Notes under the pieces: generated by a model
What the model was told of the DNA's origin: nothing
Databases searched by the model: none
What the model saw: the letters and a program-made list of their open reading frames with translations, nothing else
NCBI GenBank assembly: GCA_000733355.1
Contig: JNVV01000012.1
Span: 368,937 to 432,936, forward strand
DNA length: 64,000 nt
Direction: 5' to 3'
Source: Falciphora oryzae
Taxonomy: Eukaryota > Ascomycota > Sordariomycetes > Magnaporthales > Magnaporthaceae
Shown: positions 22,101-31,930 of the stretch, in pieces
Position numbering within the stretch: the stretch's first letter is position 1
Layout: every line of letters starts with the position of its first letter
Program-made: the position numbers and the translations under genes

Positions 22101-23764
22101 GATGCGCGAGGAAGAAGAGGAGCGAGAACAAAGACGAAAAAAAAAAGAAAAAAAAAAAATATTGCTCGGCGCACGAGATATTTTTGTTTATCTACCAAAA
22201 AGCTTGTCGGGTCTGAAACCTCTCAAGCTGTTCTTGTGTCTCGATCCATGGGATGTTGATCCTCTCCTTTGTCGTACTGGCAGGGGCTTTGACGTCAAAG
22301 AGGGGACCAATCTCTGGTGGTGTCGTGACAGAATTAGCACATGGAATCTAGTTGCCACAACGGCCACAACGACTGGGGTACCCGGGCGGAAAATTCAGTG
22401 ACCAATGGCGTGCCAGGCCCGGCAATCATGAGCCGACATGGATCCTTGAGGCGCTGTTGCATCTTTCTCAAATTTTTTTTTTTCTTTTCAAATCCCCTTG
22501 CCTGGTCGCCCGAGCGGTAAGACTTGAGAGAATCGAGAATCTCAACCTAGATAATCGGCTCCCGTATTAGGTTTGCCCTTTTGCCCTTTTGCCCTTTTGC
22601 CCTTTTGCCCTTTGCATGCGCTCGTGCTCGTTTATGTGCAGGCACGTCCGAGCATGCACATCAGCAGGCTGTCAGGGAGGTTCGAGGACGGGGATCTCAA
22701 AGGGGAAAAAATAGCAGGGGCATCAGAATCTGGCAAAGCTTTTTGCTTGGCCCTGACTGCGGCCGAATCGGATGTCGAGGATGGCCCACCTAGTCGCCAC
22801 TGCCTTGACGCATCACAAAAAAAAGCTGGGGCGGCCCAGCCAGCACATCGAGTCGAAAAAACCAGGGGTCGTTAGCGAGGCTGGGATTGGGCGGCAGCGC
22901 CGGTGGGGCACTTGAGACAGATGTTTTCCCGACAAGCGCGGCCTGGCCAAGAAGCTTGGGCCGAACGCGGCCTAGCGCCCTTCGGCGGGCCCTGTTGGGT
23001 GCTAGCGGCATTGGAGGCGCCACGCGCACTGAGGCTGGTGCCGGGCCCTGATTGGGGCATGGTTTGTGCGGCGGGTGGTGTGTGCGTTCGTTCGTGCTTC
23101 TCCCAGCCTGAGCCTGTGGGTGTGGGTGCCATCGAACGGATGGATCTCGAACAAGCGGAGGCTCCAAAGCATTTTGATCTTCGACACGCCATCAAACAGC
23201 CACGCCTTCGAGATCCTATTGCGGCGACCCGAGGCCATCCATCCATCATCATCGCCGCCGACACCTCGACGGATACCGCATTGCTGGCTTTGACCCGGTG
23301 CACTGCGATTTTTTCTCTTTTTTTCTTCTTTTTTTTTCTCAGCGAGGCTGGCGCGCCTCTTCAGGCAAACAGAGATCTCCGGCCGCTCACCATAGCCGGC
23401 CAGCCTGCAAACTTTACTAGCCATCTGCATATCCATCCACCAGCCCCGGCAGCCGACACCGCCATCGCGTATCATCGCTGGCTCTCTCTCTTTGACTTGC
23501 GGCCGGCCCCGTCGCGGGCTTGTTCGTGCACATTCCCGGCGATCCATCTCTGCCTTTTACCGAACCCTGGTCGGGGCCAAAAAGCATCTCGCGTCGACGC
23601 TCCACATCCTGCGCCGCCATCCAGAGGTAACTCAAACTTTGAGATGCGGATGGTGTCGTCTGACAGCAAGTCCAGTTAGGGCCCGCGCCCTTCCATGTAA
23701 TGTGCGTACTTATCCATCCGGCACTCGTCGCTATCTTGGAGCCTGGCTGTCGTCCGTTGAGAAA
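22101..23764. other. 1.66 kb divergent upstream region of DHS and the Snt1-like gene
   Basis: Upstream of deoxyhypusine synthase (-) and the large SANT gene (+). It contains an A-rich stretch at 22137-22160, the TTTTGCCC repeat listed separately, and pyrimidine tracts near 22468-22485 and 23309-23338. A 258-codon frame at 22903-23679 lacks domain signs, and is more likely promoter and 5' leader of the SANT gene. Confidence 0.55.
22572..22615. repeat. TTTTGCCC octamer tandem repeat
   Basis: Four perfect copies of the 8-nt unit TTTTGCCC at 22579-22610, flanked by one partial unit on each side (TTTGCCC before, TTTGC after). It lies in the divergent promoter region, 472 bp upstream of the DHS start and about 1.15 kb upstream of the SANT gene start. 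Confidence 0.92.
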
Positions 23765-26700
23765 ATGCCCGCGCCGTCTTGGGATCCACCTCGTGGCCCA
23801 GGACACCATCATCGCCACGCTGCCGCCCGTGGCGCGCCCAGATGGTCGGACATAGATACTCACGGGCATAACGAATACAGGTCTAGATACGGCCGAGGAT
23901 ACGATGGCGATCGCCGCTCTCGGTCTCCTCACAGGTCACCCGACCGCTTTCCCGACCGCGCCTTGCAGTACGGCGACGGTGACCGCAGGCGCCCCTCGGG
24001 AGACACGCGTGCCAACCAATCGGCCTTCCAGGCGAACCGAGAGTTCCGCGATCCGCTGACCGGGGGCAGAGAGCCTCCGCGTGGCCCAAAAGCTCTCCTC
24101 GACTCCCCTGGTCCTCCGCGCGGCGGCTACTCGGACAACTTCCGCGGGAGGGGTCCGAGAGGGCGTGGTGGTGGGAGGGCCTGGAGGGACGACAGCCGCG
24201 ATCGCGCCCGGGATCGTGATGATTACCGCAACGAACGGAGAGACGCGCCGTTCAGGGACGAAAGAGGCGAGCGAACCGAGAGAAGCAGGGAGCGGGAGCG
24301 CGACTGGCGAGACCAGCGGGATAGCTTTCGCGGCAGGCGTCCGTCTCCCCAGGGCAGGGGGCGTTCCCCTCCCGGGAGAGACCCTGGGAGAGACCGTGAC
24401 TTTCGCGATCGAGACCGGGAACGCGACGGACCGCTTGGTGTCGATGCCGAACGTGCAAGACGCGGCTCGAGGGACGGGCCGTTGTCTGCGGGATCGTCCA
24501 ACTCGGATCAGCCCTTTGGAGCCCAGTCGTACCGTGGCGGCGGTTTCAGAGGCGGCCGCGGGCGCGGTCGGGGCGGTGGAGGAGACTGGCAGGACCGTGG
24601 ACGGAGACCTGGGTTCTTCGACGACCGCGACCGTTACCGCAGCCGCTCTCAAGATGGGCGGTGGGGCGGCCGTGATAGTCGGGATGACCGTGTCGAAAAC
24701 CAGCGATTTGTGGACGATCCTCGCGCGCCAAGAGACCTGCGCGACGACCGCGATTCCCGTGACCGTGACCTAATCAGACCCAAGGCTGATCGTGCCTCCC
24801 TCACTCACGAACAGCCAACCTCGGCAAAGGAAGTTTCGCCGCCCCCGCTTGCGCCTTCTGCCCCAGCGTATGGCTCCGTCGTGCCTAGCCGAGCTACCCC
24901 GGCTGCGCTCGATATGCAGACTCCAACCGGAAAGGCACCACCTACAGGCCCACGGGCACTTACCGAGGAACGTCCCGTGTCTGCTGGACACCAGGGAGGA
25001 GGAGGAAGCGGAGGGGGCGACCGATTCCCATCCGCTGGCGCATCCAAGGCTTCCAGCCATGACGGTAGTCCTCCGATCCCGACCGGCCCGCGCGCTCAGC
25101 ATCAGAAGCAGCAGCAGCAGCGACCTTCGAGCAAGCAATGGATAAACCCGGCATTGGCTGGCAAGAAAATCCCCGAGTCCCCCAAGGTTAACCGGTCACA
25201 GAGCTTTGCGTCGCAACACCCCAGACCTTTTGGTCCTCGGCCGGCGTCTTCGGGCTCCGAGAATCACGTCGACTTTGGCAACCGCCCACGAAGCAGCGAC
25301 GCGCAGTCCGACTCGCACATGTCCGCCGGGGAGGCTCACTTGCGCTCTCTCCACCAGATGATTGAGCCTGGGGAGATTGTTCAGGACGACCATGAGCGTG
25401 GGACGCTGTCTGCGCGGACTTCGGTCGACCGCGAGATGAGGCCTCCCTGGTCTGCGTCCGACAGCCATGTGTCCGGCATGGGATACGAGCGGCCTGCGAG
25501 TGTTATGGGGGCCTCCCCGACCTACCAACGCCCACCCACGCTCAGCCCAACCCAGTCTAGGAGCGGCAAGGAAGGACCCCATGCGATATCGGAGCCCACC
25601 CAAACTGCGAGCACGCCCAAGCGTCGCAAACCGACACTGCGATTTGCGCCCATCAAGGTGTCGGTGCCGCCGCCGCCGCCTCAGGACCAATCTTCCGAGT
25701 CTGATGATGAGGATATGAATGACTACTTCCAGAAGGAGATCCAGAAGAATGAGGCCGAACTCAAAAGGCTTGAGAGCGAATCGGCCGACTTGCCCGCAAC
25801 GAATGTGTTCACTTACGCGTATCTCGTGCAGATGGCCGCTCTTGCCTTCGCAGATGAGCCAGAGGGTCTGTTGGAAATGCTGGGGAAGATCCCAGACGGC
25901 GTCCGGATCCCACGAAAGACATCCCAGTCGGCTGCAGTCAAGCCGGCCGTTACACAACAAAAACCACCTCATGGTCCGAAAGACCCGAAGGAACCTACAA
26001 GCGCTGTCACTGAAAACACTCCACCTGCCAAGAGTGTGGACCGGGATGCCAAAGGCGTTCCGAAGGAGACTAAGGCCACAGAAAAAGAGGTCAAAGGTGC
26101 CGGGAAAGAGGCTAAGGCTGTAGAAAAAGATCCTAAAGTCCCCCCGAAAGAGGCGAGGATCGTGGAGAAGGATGACAAGGTCGTTTCCAAAGAGACCAAG
26201 ACTGCGGAAAAGGACGCCAAGGATGTCAAGGAAGCCAAGGCCGCTGAGAAAGATGTCAAGGCAACAGAGAAAGACGACAAAGTCGCAGATACACCAGCGG
26301 CTCCGGCGCCTGCTACTCCCAAGGCTGGCCCAAGCAGACCTCCCGCTGCGCCTGTTTTCGTTCCCGAACCTGCTGCGACTGCGCCTGCACCGACAGACGA
26401 TGCGGTCATGACGGATAAACCGATGGACGATGTGTCCTCGACCGATAAAGCCACTGCCGAGACTGCGGCTGCCGACGCGCCAATGGAGCCCCAACCCAAG
26501 GTGGAAGACGTCGAGATGGAGGATGCGCATGTCCCCATCCCAACCGTGGAGCAGGAGGACCCTAGGCCTGAAGACGCCGACGTGGTTATGAACGATACTA
26601 CCGGGAACGCCGAGGCGGCCCCTGGGCGGGAGGAAGAGGAGGCTCCAAAAACCAACGGTGTGGTTGTGAATGGCGAAATGCCCGAGCCGGCTCTCAACCA

Positions 26701-29700
26701 GGAATCGGGGTCGCGAAAGGCTTCGCCAGGCAGGACGGAAGACGATGATGATGCAACCGAGATTGAAGAGCCAGACTGTGCGGCCATGGAGACTGTGCGG
26801 CAGTTCATGGTCACGCCGCCCCTGGACAGCCTTCCGATGTTTGACGTTACGCCCTGGCACGAGGATAAGGTGTTCCTCAAGTCAATGGAACCTCGCGCGG
26901 GCGTGGCCTCGTTTGTGCTCGACAAGCTGGAGCGAGAGACGAGCGAGCGTGCTGAGGAGTACTCGACTTTTCAGCGCGACTACCGCGAGAAGTACAATCT
27001 CTACCTCCGCTTCACGCTCTCAGACGACCCCAGCGCGGTCAGGAGCCGTGACAAATTTGCCGTGTCCACGGGTTTCTCCGAGGCTGCCACGGCGCCACCG
27101 CCGCCGCCACAGGAGCCGAAAGCGGAGGGGCGGGGCCGCAGGTTCGCCACGGAAAGAGACCTGGAGCGTATCCTGCAGGCGTCCAAAGCCGAGGAGGAGC
27201 AACGGCGCGAGCGCGAGCTACGGGCGGAGAAGGAGATGTGCCGCAGCGAAAAGGAGGCTGTGATCCCGGACATGTACTGGAACGATGATGAGCGCAAAAA
27301 GCAGCTGTTCATGGACAGATCCGGCTATGTCCCTGTGGAGAAGCTCGTGGCGGCCTGGCAGGTGCTGCCGCCCGTGTGCAACTTCACGGCCGAGGAGGAG
27401 GCGCTTTTCGAGAAGGCATATCTCGAGTGTCCCAAGCAGTGGGGCAAGATTGCGGAGCAGATTCCGAAGCGCACCTTTGGGTCATGTATCCAGTACTACT
27501 ACCTCAAGAAGAGGGATCTGCACCTCAAAGAGAAGCTCAAGAAGCAACCTAAGAAGCGCAAGAAGGGGCGCGGCAAGGCCCGGTCGAGCGCCCTGGTCTC
27601 GGAGCTGGGCAACGGCGATCATGAGACGGAGGAGAACCACGAGAATGGCGAGAACGGCGAGCGTCGCCGGCCGAGACGTGCCGCGGCGCCCACCTTCAGC
27701 TTCGAAGCGGCAGCCACGCCCAACAATGCGGACTCGGACGGCGCGACCCCCAGCGGGACACCCGGACGACGGACGGGCGCCAACAAGGGCGACAGCGGGG
27801 CCGAGAAGCCCGAGGGCAAGAAGAGCAGGAAGCGGCAGCCCAAGGAGAAGAAGGCCGAGACGCCCAAGGTCACTCCCATCATCGCCCCGACGCCGCCCGC
27901 GGCCAAGCCGAACCGGTCGAGGTCGAACTCGCGGGTCCAAGGCCCACCAGGGCCCGAGTGGAACGCGCCACAGACGCCTGGCGGACCGGGGATCGCGCCT
28001 GGCATGGGCCCGGCCCTGCCGCCATCGTTCGAGCCGCAGACTCCGGGGATGCAGCCGCAGCCTCTGGTGCCCGCCACAGCTCTGCGGAGCCCAGAGAAGC
28101 CGCCATCACTAGCACCGCCCGCCATCATGACCGAGGCCATGGCGCCGCCCTCGCTGCGGCCGGAGCCGCCGCTGCCAGCGCCGCCCCAGGCCGGCGTGTC
28201 CGCCTTCGAGATCGGGCAGCCCTCTGGCTCACCGTCAGAACGCGGTCGGGCGCAGGGCCAGGCCACAAGCTACTGGAGCGTGTCGGAGGCTAACGACTTC
28301 CCGGCGCTGCTGCGGTCGTTTGGCACGGACTGGAACGCTATTGCTCTCCACATGCACACCAAGACGTCGGTTATGGTAGGTTGCGTTGCAAGGTCTGAAC
28401 CAGCCCCTCCCCCTGAGCTGATAACTGACCGGCACCGCTCGCGCCGACAACAGGTTAAGAACTACTACCAACGGCAGAAGGACAACACGAAGCCCGAGTG
28501 GGAGGCCATTGCCACCGACGCAGACCTGCGGAAGCAGCGCGGCCAGAAGCGGCCTCCTCCGCCGACGCCGACGACCGGCGCCCGTAGCAAGAAATGGGAA
28601 TCCTCGTCCTCGACGTCGCACCGGCCGCTCGCTGCCGCGGACACGACTGACGACATGGTGCAACCAAAGGTGGAGAACCATGGTCCTACAGTTGGACTAC
28701 CAGCTGGGTCACAGCAACAACAGCAGCAACCGCAGCAGCAGCAGTCTGCTTCGACAACGCCTGTCCCACAACCCTTTGGCCGGTTCCAGGTGCCGCTCGC
28801 AATGGCTCCGCAGTCGACCACGCCGGTGCCTCTCCCGGCCAACGTGCCCATCTCTGTCCCTGGTCCGGCCCCCGTCCCTGCCGCGATGCAGTCGCCTCTC
28901 TCGCAGGCACCGCCACAAGGACATGCACCGGCCCCTCAGCCAACCCCCGTCATGGTTCCGCAGCCAATGCAGATGCAACAGCCGCCTCAGCAGCCACCCC
29001 AACCCCAGCCGCAACAGCCGCCCCAGCAGCAGCGAGCGCCACCGCCACCGCCACAGCCGGTCCAGCATCAGCAGCAACCACAGCAGCCAATCTCGCCGGC
29101 TGTTCTCTCGCCAGCAATGTCTCCCGCTGTCTCGCAGTCCATGTCACAGTCTGTCTCACAGACGGCTTCGCCAAGGACGAGGACACCCCGGGCTCCGTTT
29201 CCCCACTTCCTCAACGAGCGGGAGCCCGAGCGGGAGAGGGAGCGCGAGCAGCCCATGTCGGCCCCAGTGCCACAGCCGCAGCCGCAGCCAGTCCGCATCT
29301 CGCAGAAGCCCGCGCCTTCTTCCCAGTCCTCTCCCTTGTCGGCAGGTGTCGCTGGCCCCAGCTCCGGCCTGGGCATTGGAGGTCCGCTTGGTGACCCGCA
29401 TCGGAACCAGCGTCCTGGTCCCGGCTGGGCCAATCCCGAGGTGGACGAAAAGATTGCGCAGCTTGCTCAGAGGCGGAGCAACCAGCGCAGCGACTTGCAG
29501 CAGCAACAGCAACAGCAGATGCAGCAGCAACAGCAACAGTTGGCGCAGCAACAACAGCAGCTACAGCAGCACGCGATGGAAGAGGCGAGACAGATCGAAC
29601 GCTCGGTTTCGGTGATGACGCAGGCCCAGAGCCCGACGGATGGACGACTCAAGCAAGAACCCGATGTGCCGAGTCCGTACGATGCTTACCCGCCCGGTCC

Positions 29701-31930
29701 TCCCCACGGTCCTCCTCCGCCTCGCGGTACCCCGCTGCGCAACGAGCCGGTGCCGATGGGGAGACCGTCAGAGCAGCCGTCCCAGGCTCGCCCTGTCGGG
29801 TCGGCGCCTCCTGTGTTTGCGGTGCAGCCCCAACCACCGCAGTCGCAGTCGCAGCTCGCACAACAGCAGCAGCAGCAGCAGCCTCATCCTCCACAGCCTC
29901 CGTCCCACAGAGGCCCCTTCGGCGAGCCTATCCAGCCCGCACCGCCTCCGCACGGCGTCGGCATGGGCGAGCGGGCCGTGCAGCAGCAGCATGGCATGCC
30001 GGCTGCCGTCAAGTTCGAGCCGCAGCCGTCCCGGGCTGCAACCCCGCAACAACAGCCCGCGCCCATGTCAGCGCCTCCCGTCGCGGCACCGCGGCCTGCC
30101 CCGGAGCGCAAAACGTCCAGCCTCATGGCGCTCCTCAACGACGATCCGCTCCCGCCACCTCCGGCCGCTGCTCCCCCTCCCAGTCGGCCCGCAGAAGCGC
30201 CGGCTCCCAGTTCCAAGCCATCTTCGGCCACGGCAACCTCCTCGTCCTCGAGGGCCGCCCCGACACCCCCTCCAGCGCCGCTGCGGCAGTCGTCCAAGCC
30301 TATCTTCTCGCAGTACCTCCGCAACACGCCCGCGACATCGGTCATGCCGTCCCTGAAGCCGTACAACTCTGCCCAGACGCAGTCCCCGCAGCCCCAGCAC
30401 ATGAGCGTGCCCAGGCAGCCCATGGGCGCCCCAATGGACCCGTCGGCCGAGAGCGATTACTACGGTCACGGCCGTCCGCAATATCCTCCGCAACCGCAGC
30501 ATCAGTCCCCTGCAGCCAACTCTCCTCACGCTCACCACTACGGGCCTCCGCCGAGCCAGCAGCCTCCGATGGGCTATCAGAATCAGCCGCCGTCATATCC
30601 CCCCTACGGCGCTCCTGTGCCTCAGTCGCACTCAGGCTCCCCGACGCCGCAGTATGCGCATCAGTCGACTCCTACCAGACGCGACCAAGGCCCGCCACCG
30701 CCGCCTAATAGGGATGCGGCCTGGCCGCCCGACAACCGACCAATGTCGACGTCGCAGCCTCCACAGCAGGGCTGGGGCCCCGGCCATGGAATGCAACAAG
30801 TGCCTGCCAAGGCAGGTCAACCGCCACCCCAATCCGCCTGGGGCGCTCAGCACGGCGGGCCACCAAAGCCACCCCCGTCGGCTAACGTCCAGCAGCCCGG
30901 GTGGGCGACGGGAGGACAGCAGCCCCAGCAGCAGCAGGCTCCGCCACCTCACCACACGGGCATGCGCGACGATCGCGCAGGTCCCCCTTACGGTGTGCAT
31001 GACCCTAGAGATCCAAGAGATCTCAGGGACCCCAGGGACATGAGAGACCCGAGGGACCCGAGAGATCCTAGGGACCCTAGAGATCTCAGAGATCCCCGTG
31101 ACCCTCGTGATCCCAGAGATCTTAGGGACCCTCGTGATCCTGGGGGCCTGAGGGACCTTAGAGATCCGAGGGACCTGAGGGATCCTAGGGATCTTAGGGA
31201 CCCCAGAGATCTTCGGGGAGATCTTCGGGGAGATCTTCGGGGAGACCCTAGGGGAGACCCGAGAGATCCTAGGGGAGATCCCAGGGGGGATCCCAGGGAC
31301 CCACGGGATCCACGGAACAACCCGCCACCGGGTGGCCCAGGAATGGTGCAACATCAGCATGCACCTCCGCCACACCAGCAACACCAGTACCAGCACCAGC
31401 CGCCGCCGCCGCCTCAGCACCAGCAGCATCCTCAACACCAAGTGCAACAGCACCCGCATCAGCAACAGCAGCATCACCACCAGCATTCGCACTCGCTGAG
31501 CGGCCACCAGTATCCGCCGCCCCCTCCCCGCGGCGGCGACCCGGGCCCGCCACCGCAACAAGGCGGATACCCCCGCTACAGCGCCACGCCGGGCCCGTCT
31601 GGAATGCCGAGGGAGCAGGTGCCGCCGCCGAGAAGCTACACGCCGGTCAGCGCGTACGACGATAGGAGACACGCGCCGCCCCCTCCGCAGTATGGCCACC
31701 CGCAGCAACAGCAGCCGCCGCCTCAGCAGCAGCAGCGACCCATGGACCCCCTGAGAGACATGCAAATGCGCGACATGGGAGGCCCGCCTGGGCCCGGCAG
31801 CATGCCTCGGGATCCCAGGGACGCGGCCGCTCAGCAGCACATGCAGCAACAGCAGCAGCAACAGCAATCGCTCCTGCAAAGGCAGCAGCTGAGGCCTCAC
31901 GATGACTACAGGCGTGACCAATACCGATAA
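23765..31930 (+). CDS. Snt1/NCoR-like corepressor with two SANT domains, 2,695 aa
   Basis: Nuclear scaffold expected to anchor a histone deacetylase complex (yeast Snt1 in Set3C; animal NCoR/SMRT). Exons 23765-28375 and 28454-31930. The start is the first ATG in frame after a stretch with no ATG. Layout: Arg/Asp/Gly/Ser-rich (residues about 60-340); a Pro/Lys/Glu repeat region (about 750-845); an acidic segment; coiled-coil-like DYFQKEIQKNEAELKRLE; SANT1 at about 1200-1255 (NFTAEEEALFEKA, PKQWGKIAEQI, GSCIQYYYLKKR); basic KKQPKKRKKGRGKA; SANT2 at about 1502-1550 (YWSVSEANDFPALL, FGTDWNAIALHM, VKNYYQRQK), interrupted by the 78-nt intron; then about 1,100 residues of Pro/Gln-rich sequence with poly-Q (about 1,886-1,912), SSLMALLNDDPL near 2,092, and a DPR/DLR repeat at 2,387-2,491. 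Corepressor role is inference from the SANT pair. Confidence 0.9.
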   Translation: MPAPSWDPPRGPGHHHRHAAARGAPRWSDIDTHGHNEYRSRYGRGYDGDRRSRSPHRSPDRFPDRALQYGDGDRRRPSGDTRANQSAFQANREFRDPLTGGREPPRGPKALLDSPGPPRGGYSDNFRGRGPRGRGGGRAWRDDSRDRARDRDDYRNERRDAPFRDERGERTERSRERERDWRDQRDSFRGRRPSPQGRGRSPPGRDPGRDRDFRDRDRERDGPLGVDAERARRGSRDGPLSAGSSNSDQPFGAQSYRGGGFRGGRGRGRGGGGDWQDRGRRPGFFDDRDRYRSRSQDGRWGGRDSRDDRVENQRFVDDPRAPRDLRDDRDSRDRDLIRPKADRASLTHEQPTSAKEVSPPPLAPSAPAYGSVVPSRATPAALDMQTPTGKAPPTGPRALTEERPVSAGHQGGGGSGGGDRFPSAGASKASSHDGSPPIPTGPRAQHQKQQQQRPSSKQWINPALAGKKIPESPKVNRSQSFASQHPRPFGPRPASSGSENHVDFGNRPRSSDAQSDSHMSAGEAHLRSLHQMIEPGEIVQDDHERGTLSARTSVDREMRPPWSASDSHVSGMGYERPASVMGASPTYQRPPTLSPTQSRSGKEGPHAISEPTQTASTPKRRKPTLRFAPIKVSVPPPPPQDQSSESDDEDMNDYFQKEIQKNEAELKRLESESADLPATNVFTYAYLVQMAALAFADEPEGLLEMLGKIPDGVRIPRKTSQSAAVKPAVTQQKPPHGPKDPKEPTSAVTENTPPAKSVDRDAKGVPKETKATEKEVKGAGKEAKAVEKDPKVPPKEARIVEKDDKVVSKETKTAEKDAKDVKEAKAAEKDVKATEKDDKVADTPAAPAPATPKAGPSRPPAAPVFVPEPAATAPAPTDDAVMTDKPMDDVSSTDKATAETAAADAPMEPQPKVEDVEMEDAHVPIPTVEQEDPRPEDADVVMNDTTGNAEAAPGREEEEAPKTNGVVVNGEMPEPALNQESGSRKASPGRTEDDDDATEIEEPDCAAMETVRQFMVTPPLDSLPMFDVTPWHEDKVFLKSMEPRAGVASFVLDKLERETSERAEEYSTFQRDYREKYNLYLRFTLSDDPSAVRSRDKFAVSTGFSEAATAPPPPPQEPKAEGRGRRFATERDLERILQASKAEEEQRRERELRAEKEMCRSEKEAVIPDMYWNDDERKKQLFMDRSGYVPVEKLVAAWQVLPPVCNFTAEEEALFEKAYLECPKQWGKIAEQIPKRTFGSCIQYYYLKKRDLHLKEKLKKQPKKRKKGRGKARSSALVSELGNGDHETEENHENGENGERRRPRRAAAPTFSFEAAATPNNADSDGATPSGTPGRRTGANKGDSGAEKPEGKKSRKRQPKEKKAETPKVTPIIAPTPPAAKPNRSRSNSRVQGPPGPEWNAPQTPGGPGIAPGMGPALPPSFEPQTPGMQPQPLVPATALRSPEKPPSLAPPAIMTEAMAPPSLRPEPPLPAPPQAGVSAFEIGQPSGSPSERGRAQGQATSYWSVSEANDFPALLRSFGTDWNAIALHMHTKTSVMVGCVARSEPAPPPELITDRHRSRRQQVKNYYQRQKDNTKPEWEAIATDADLRKQRGQKRPPPPTPTTGARSKKWESSSSTSHRPLAAADTTDDMVQPKVENHGPTVGLPAGSQQQQQQPQQQQSASTTPVPQPFGRFQVPLAMAPQSTTPVPLPANVPISVPGPAPVPAAMQSPLSQAPPQGHAPAPQPTPVMVPQPMQMQQPPQQPPQPQPQQPPQQQRAPPPPPQPVQHQQQPQQPISPAVLSPAMSPAVSQSMSQSVSQTASPRTRTPRAPFPHFLNEREPEREREREQPMSAPVPQPQPQPVRISQKPAPSSQSSPLSAGVAGPSSGLGIGGPLGDPHRNQRPGPGWANPEVDEKIAQLAQRRSNQRSDLQQQQQQQMQQQQQQLAQQQQQLQQHAMEEARQIERSVSVMTQAQSPTDGRLKQEPDVPSPYDAYPPGPPHGPPPPRGTPLRNEPVPMGRPSEQPSQARPVGSAPPVFAVQPQPPQSQSQLAQQQQQQQPHPPQPPSHRGPFGEPIQPAPPPHGVGMGERAVQQQHGMPAAVKFEPQPSRAATPQQQPAPMSAPPVAAPRPAPERKTSSLMALLNDDPLPPPPAAAPPPSRPAEAPAPSSKPSSATATSSSSRAAPTPPPAPLRQSSKPIFSQYLRNTPATSVMPSLKPYNSAQTQSPQPQHMSVPRQPMGAPMDPSAESDYYGHGRPQYPPQPQHQSPAANSPHAHHYGPPPSQQPPMGYQNQPPSYPPYGAPVPQSHSGSPTPQYAHQSTPTRRDQGPPPPPNRDAAWPPDNRPMSTSQPPQQGWGPGHGMQQVPAKAGQPPPQSAWGAQHGGPPKPPPSANVQQPGWATGGQQPQQQQAPPPHHTGMRDDRAGPPYGVHDPRDPRDLRDPRDMRDPRDPRDPRDPRDLRDPRDPRDPRDLRDPRDPGGLRDLRDPRDLRDPRDLRDPRDLRGDLRGDLRGDPRGDPRDPRGDPRGDPRDPRDPRNNPPPGGPGMVQHQHAPPPHQQHQYQHQPPPPPQHQQHPQHQVQQHPHQQQQHHHQHSHSLSGHQYPPPPPRGGDPGPPPQQGGYPRYSATPGPSGMPREQVPPPRSYTPVSAYDDRRHAPPPPQYGHPQQQQPPPQQQQRPMDPLRDMQMRDMGGPPGPGSMPRDPRDAAAQQHMQQQQQQQQSLLQRQQLRPHDDYRRDQYR
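26041..26285 (+). repeat. Lys/Glu/Ala-rich degenerate repeat coding region
   Basis: About 80 residues (759-841 of the SANT protein) made of variants of K-(E/D)-x-K-x-x-x-K-E, such as KETKATEKEVK and KEAKAVEKDPK, with repeated K-E-A-K, T-E-K and V-E-K steps. The nucleotide copies diverge, with synonymous and conservative changes, so the repeat is old or selected at the protein level. It probably forms a charged helix or a disordered polyampholyte. Confidence 0.75.
29494..29575 (+). repeat. CAG/CAA-rich poly-glutamine tract
   Basis: Mixed CAG and CAA codons encode runs of Gln broken by Met, Leu and Ala within residues about 1,886-1,912. Mixed codons lower the risk of slippage. It lies in the Pro/Gln-rich tail of the SANT protein. 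Confidence 0.85.
31001..31315 (+). repeat. DPR/DLR tandem repeat coding region (105 residues)
   Basis: An unbroken 105-codon stretch of (Asp-Pro/Leu/Met-Arg)n in the SANT protein tail, with a few DPGG, DLRG and DPRG variants. Arg codons (AGA, AGG, CGT, CGG) and Asp codons vary between units, yet the protein pattern is kept, except for three perfect copies of the 12-mer gatcttcgggga at 31208-31243, which look like a recent expansion. Asp and Arg balance in a regular three-residue register. Confidence 0.95.

Noticed and set aside
22903..23679. 258-codon plus-strand frame upstream of the SANT gene
   Set aside because: No domain, runs through pyrimidine tracts, and lies in the expected promoter and leader.
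23492..23764. Upstream in-frame extension of the SANT gene
   Set aside because: The frame is open but no ATG occurs in it; 23765 is the first ATG and matches the family start.
25196..26860. 554-codon open frame on the minus strand
   Set aside because: It is antisense to the Pro/Lys-rich region of the SANT gene, whose codon bias keeps this frame open. No domain is visible and composition is Arg/Leu-skewed.
31208..31255. CRISPR-like regular repeats
   Set aside because: 12-mers without spacers and inside a coding repeat; a eukaryotic setting.
30632..31921. 429-codon open frame on the minus strand
   Set aside because: Shadow of the Pro/Gln- and DPR-rich tail of the SANT gene; the protein is a mirror of the repeats.
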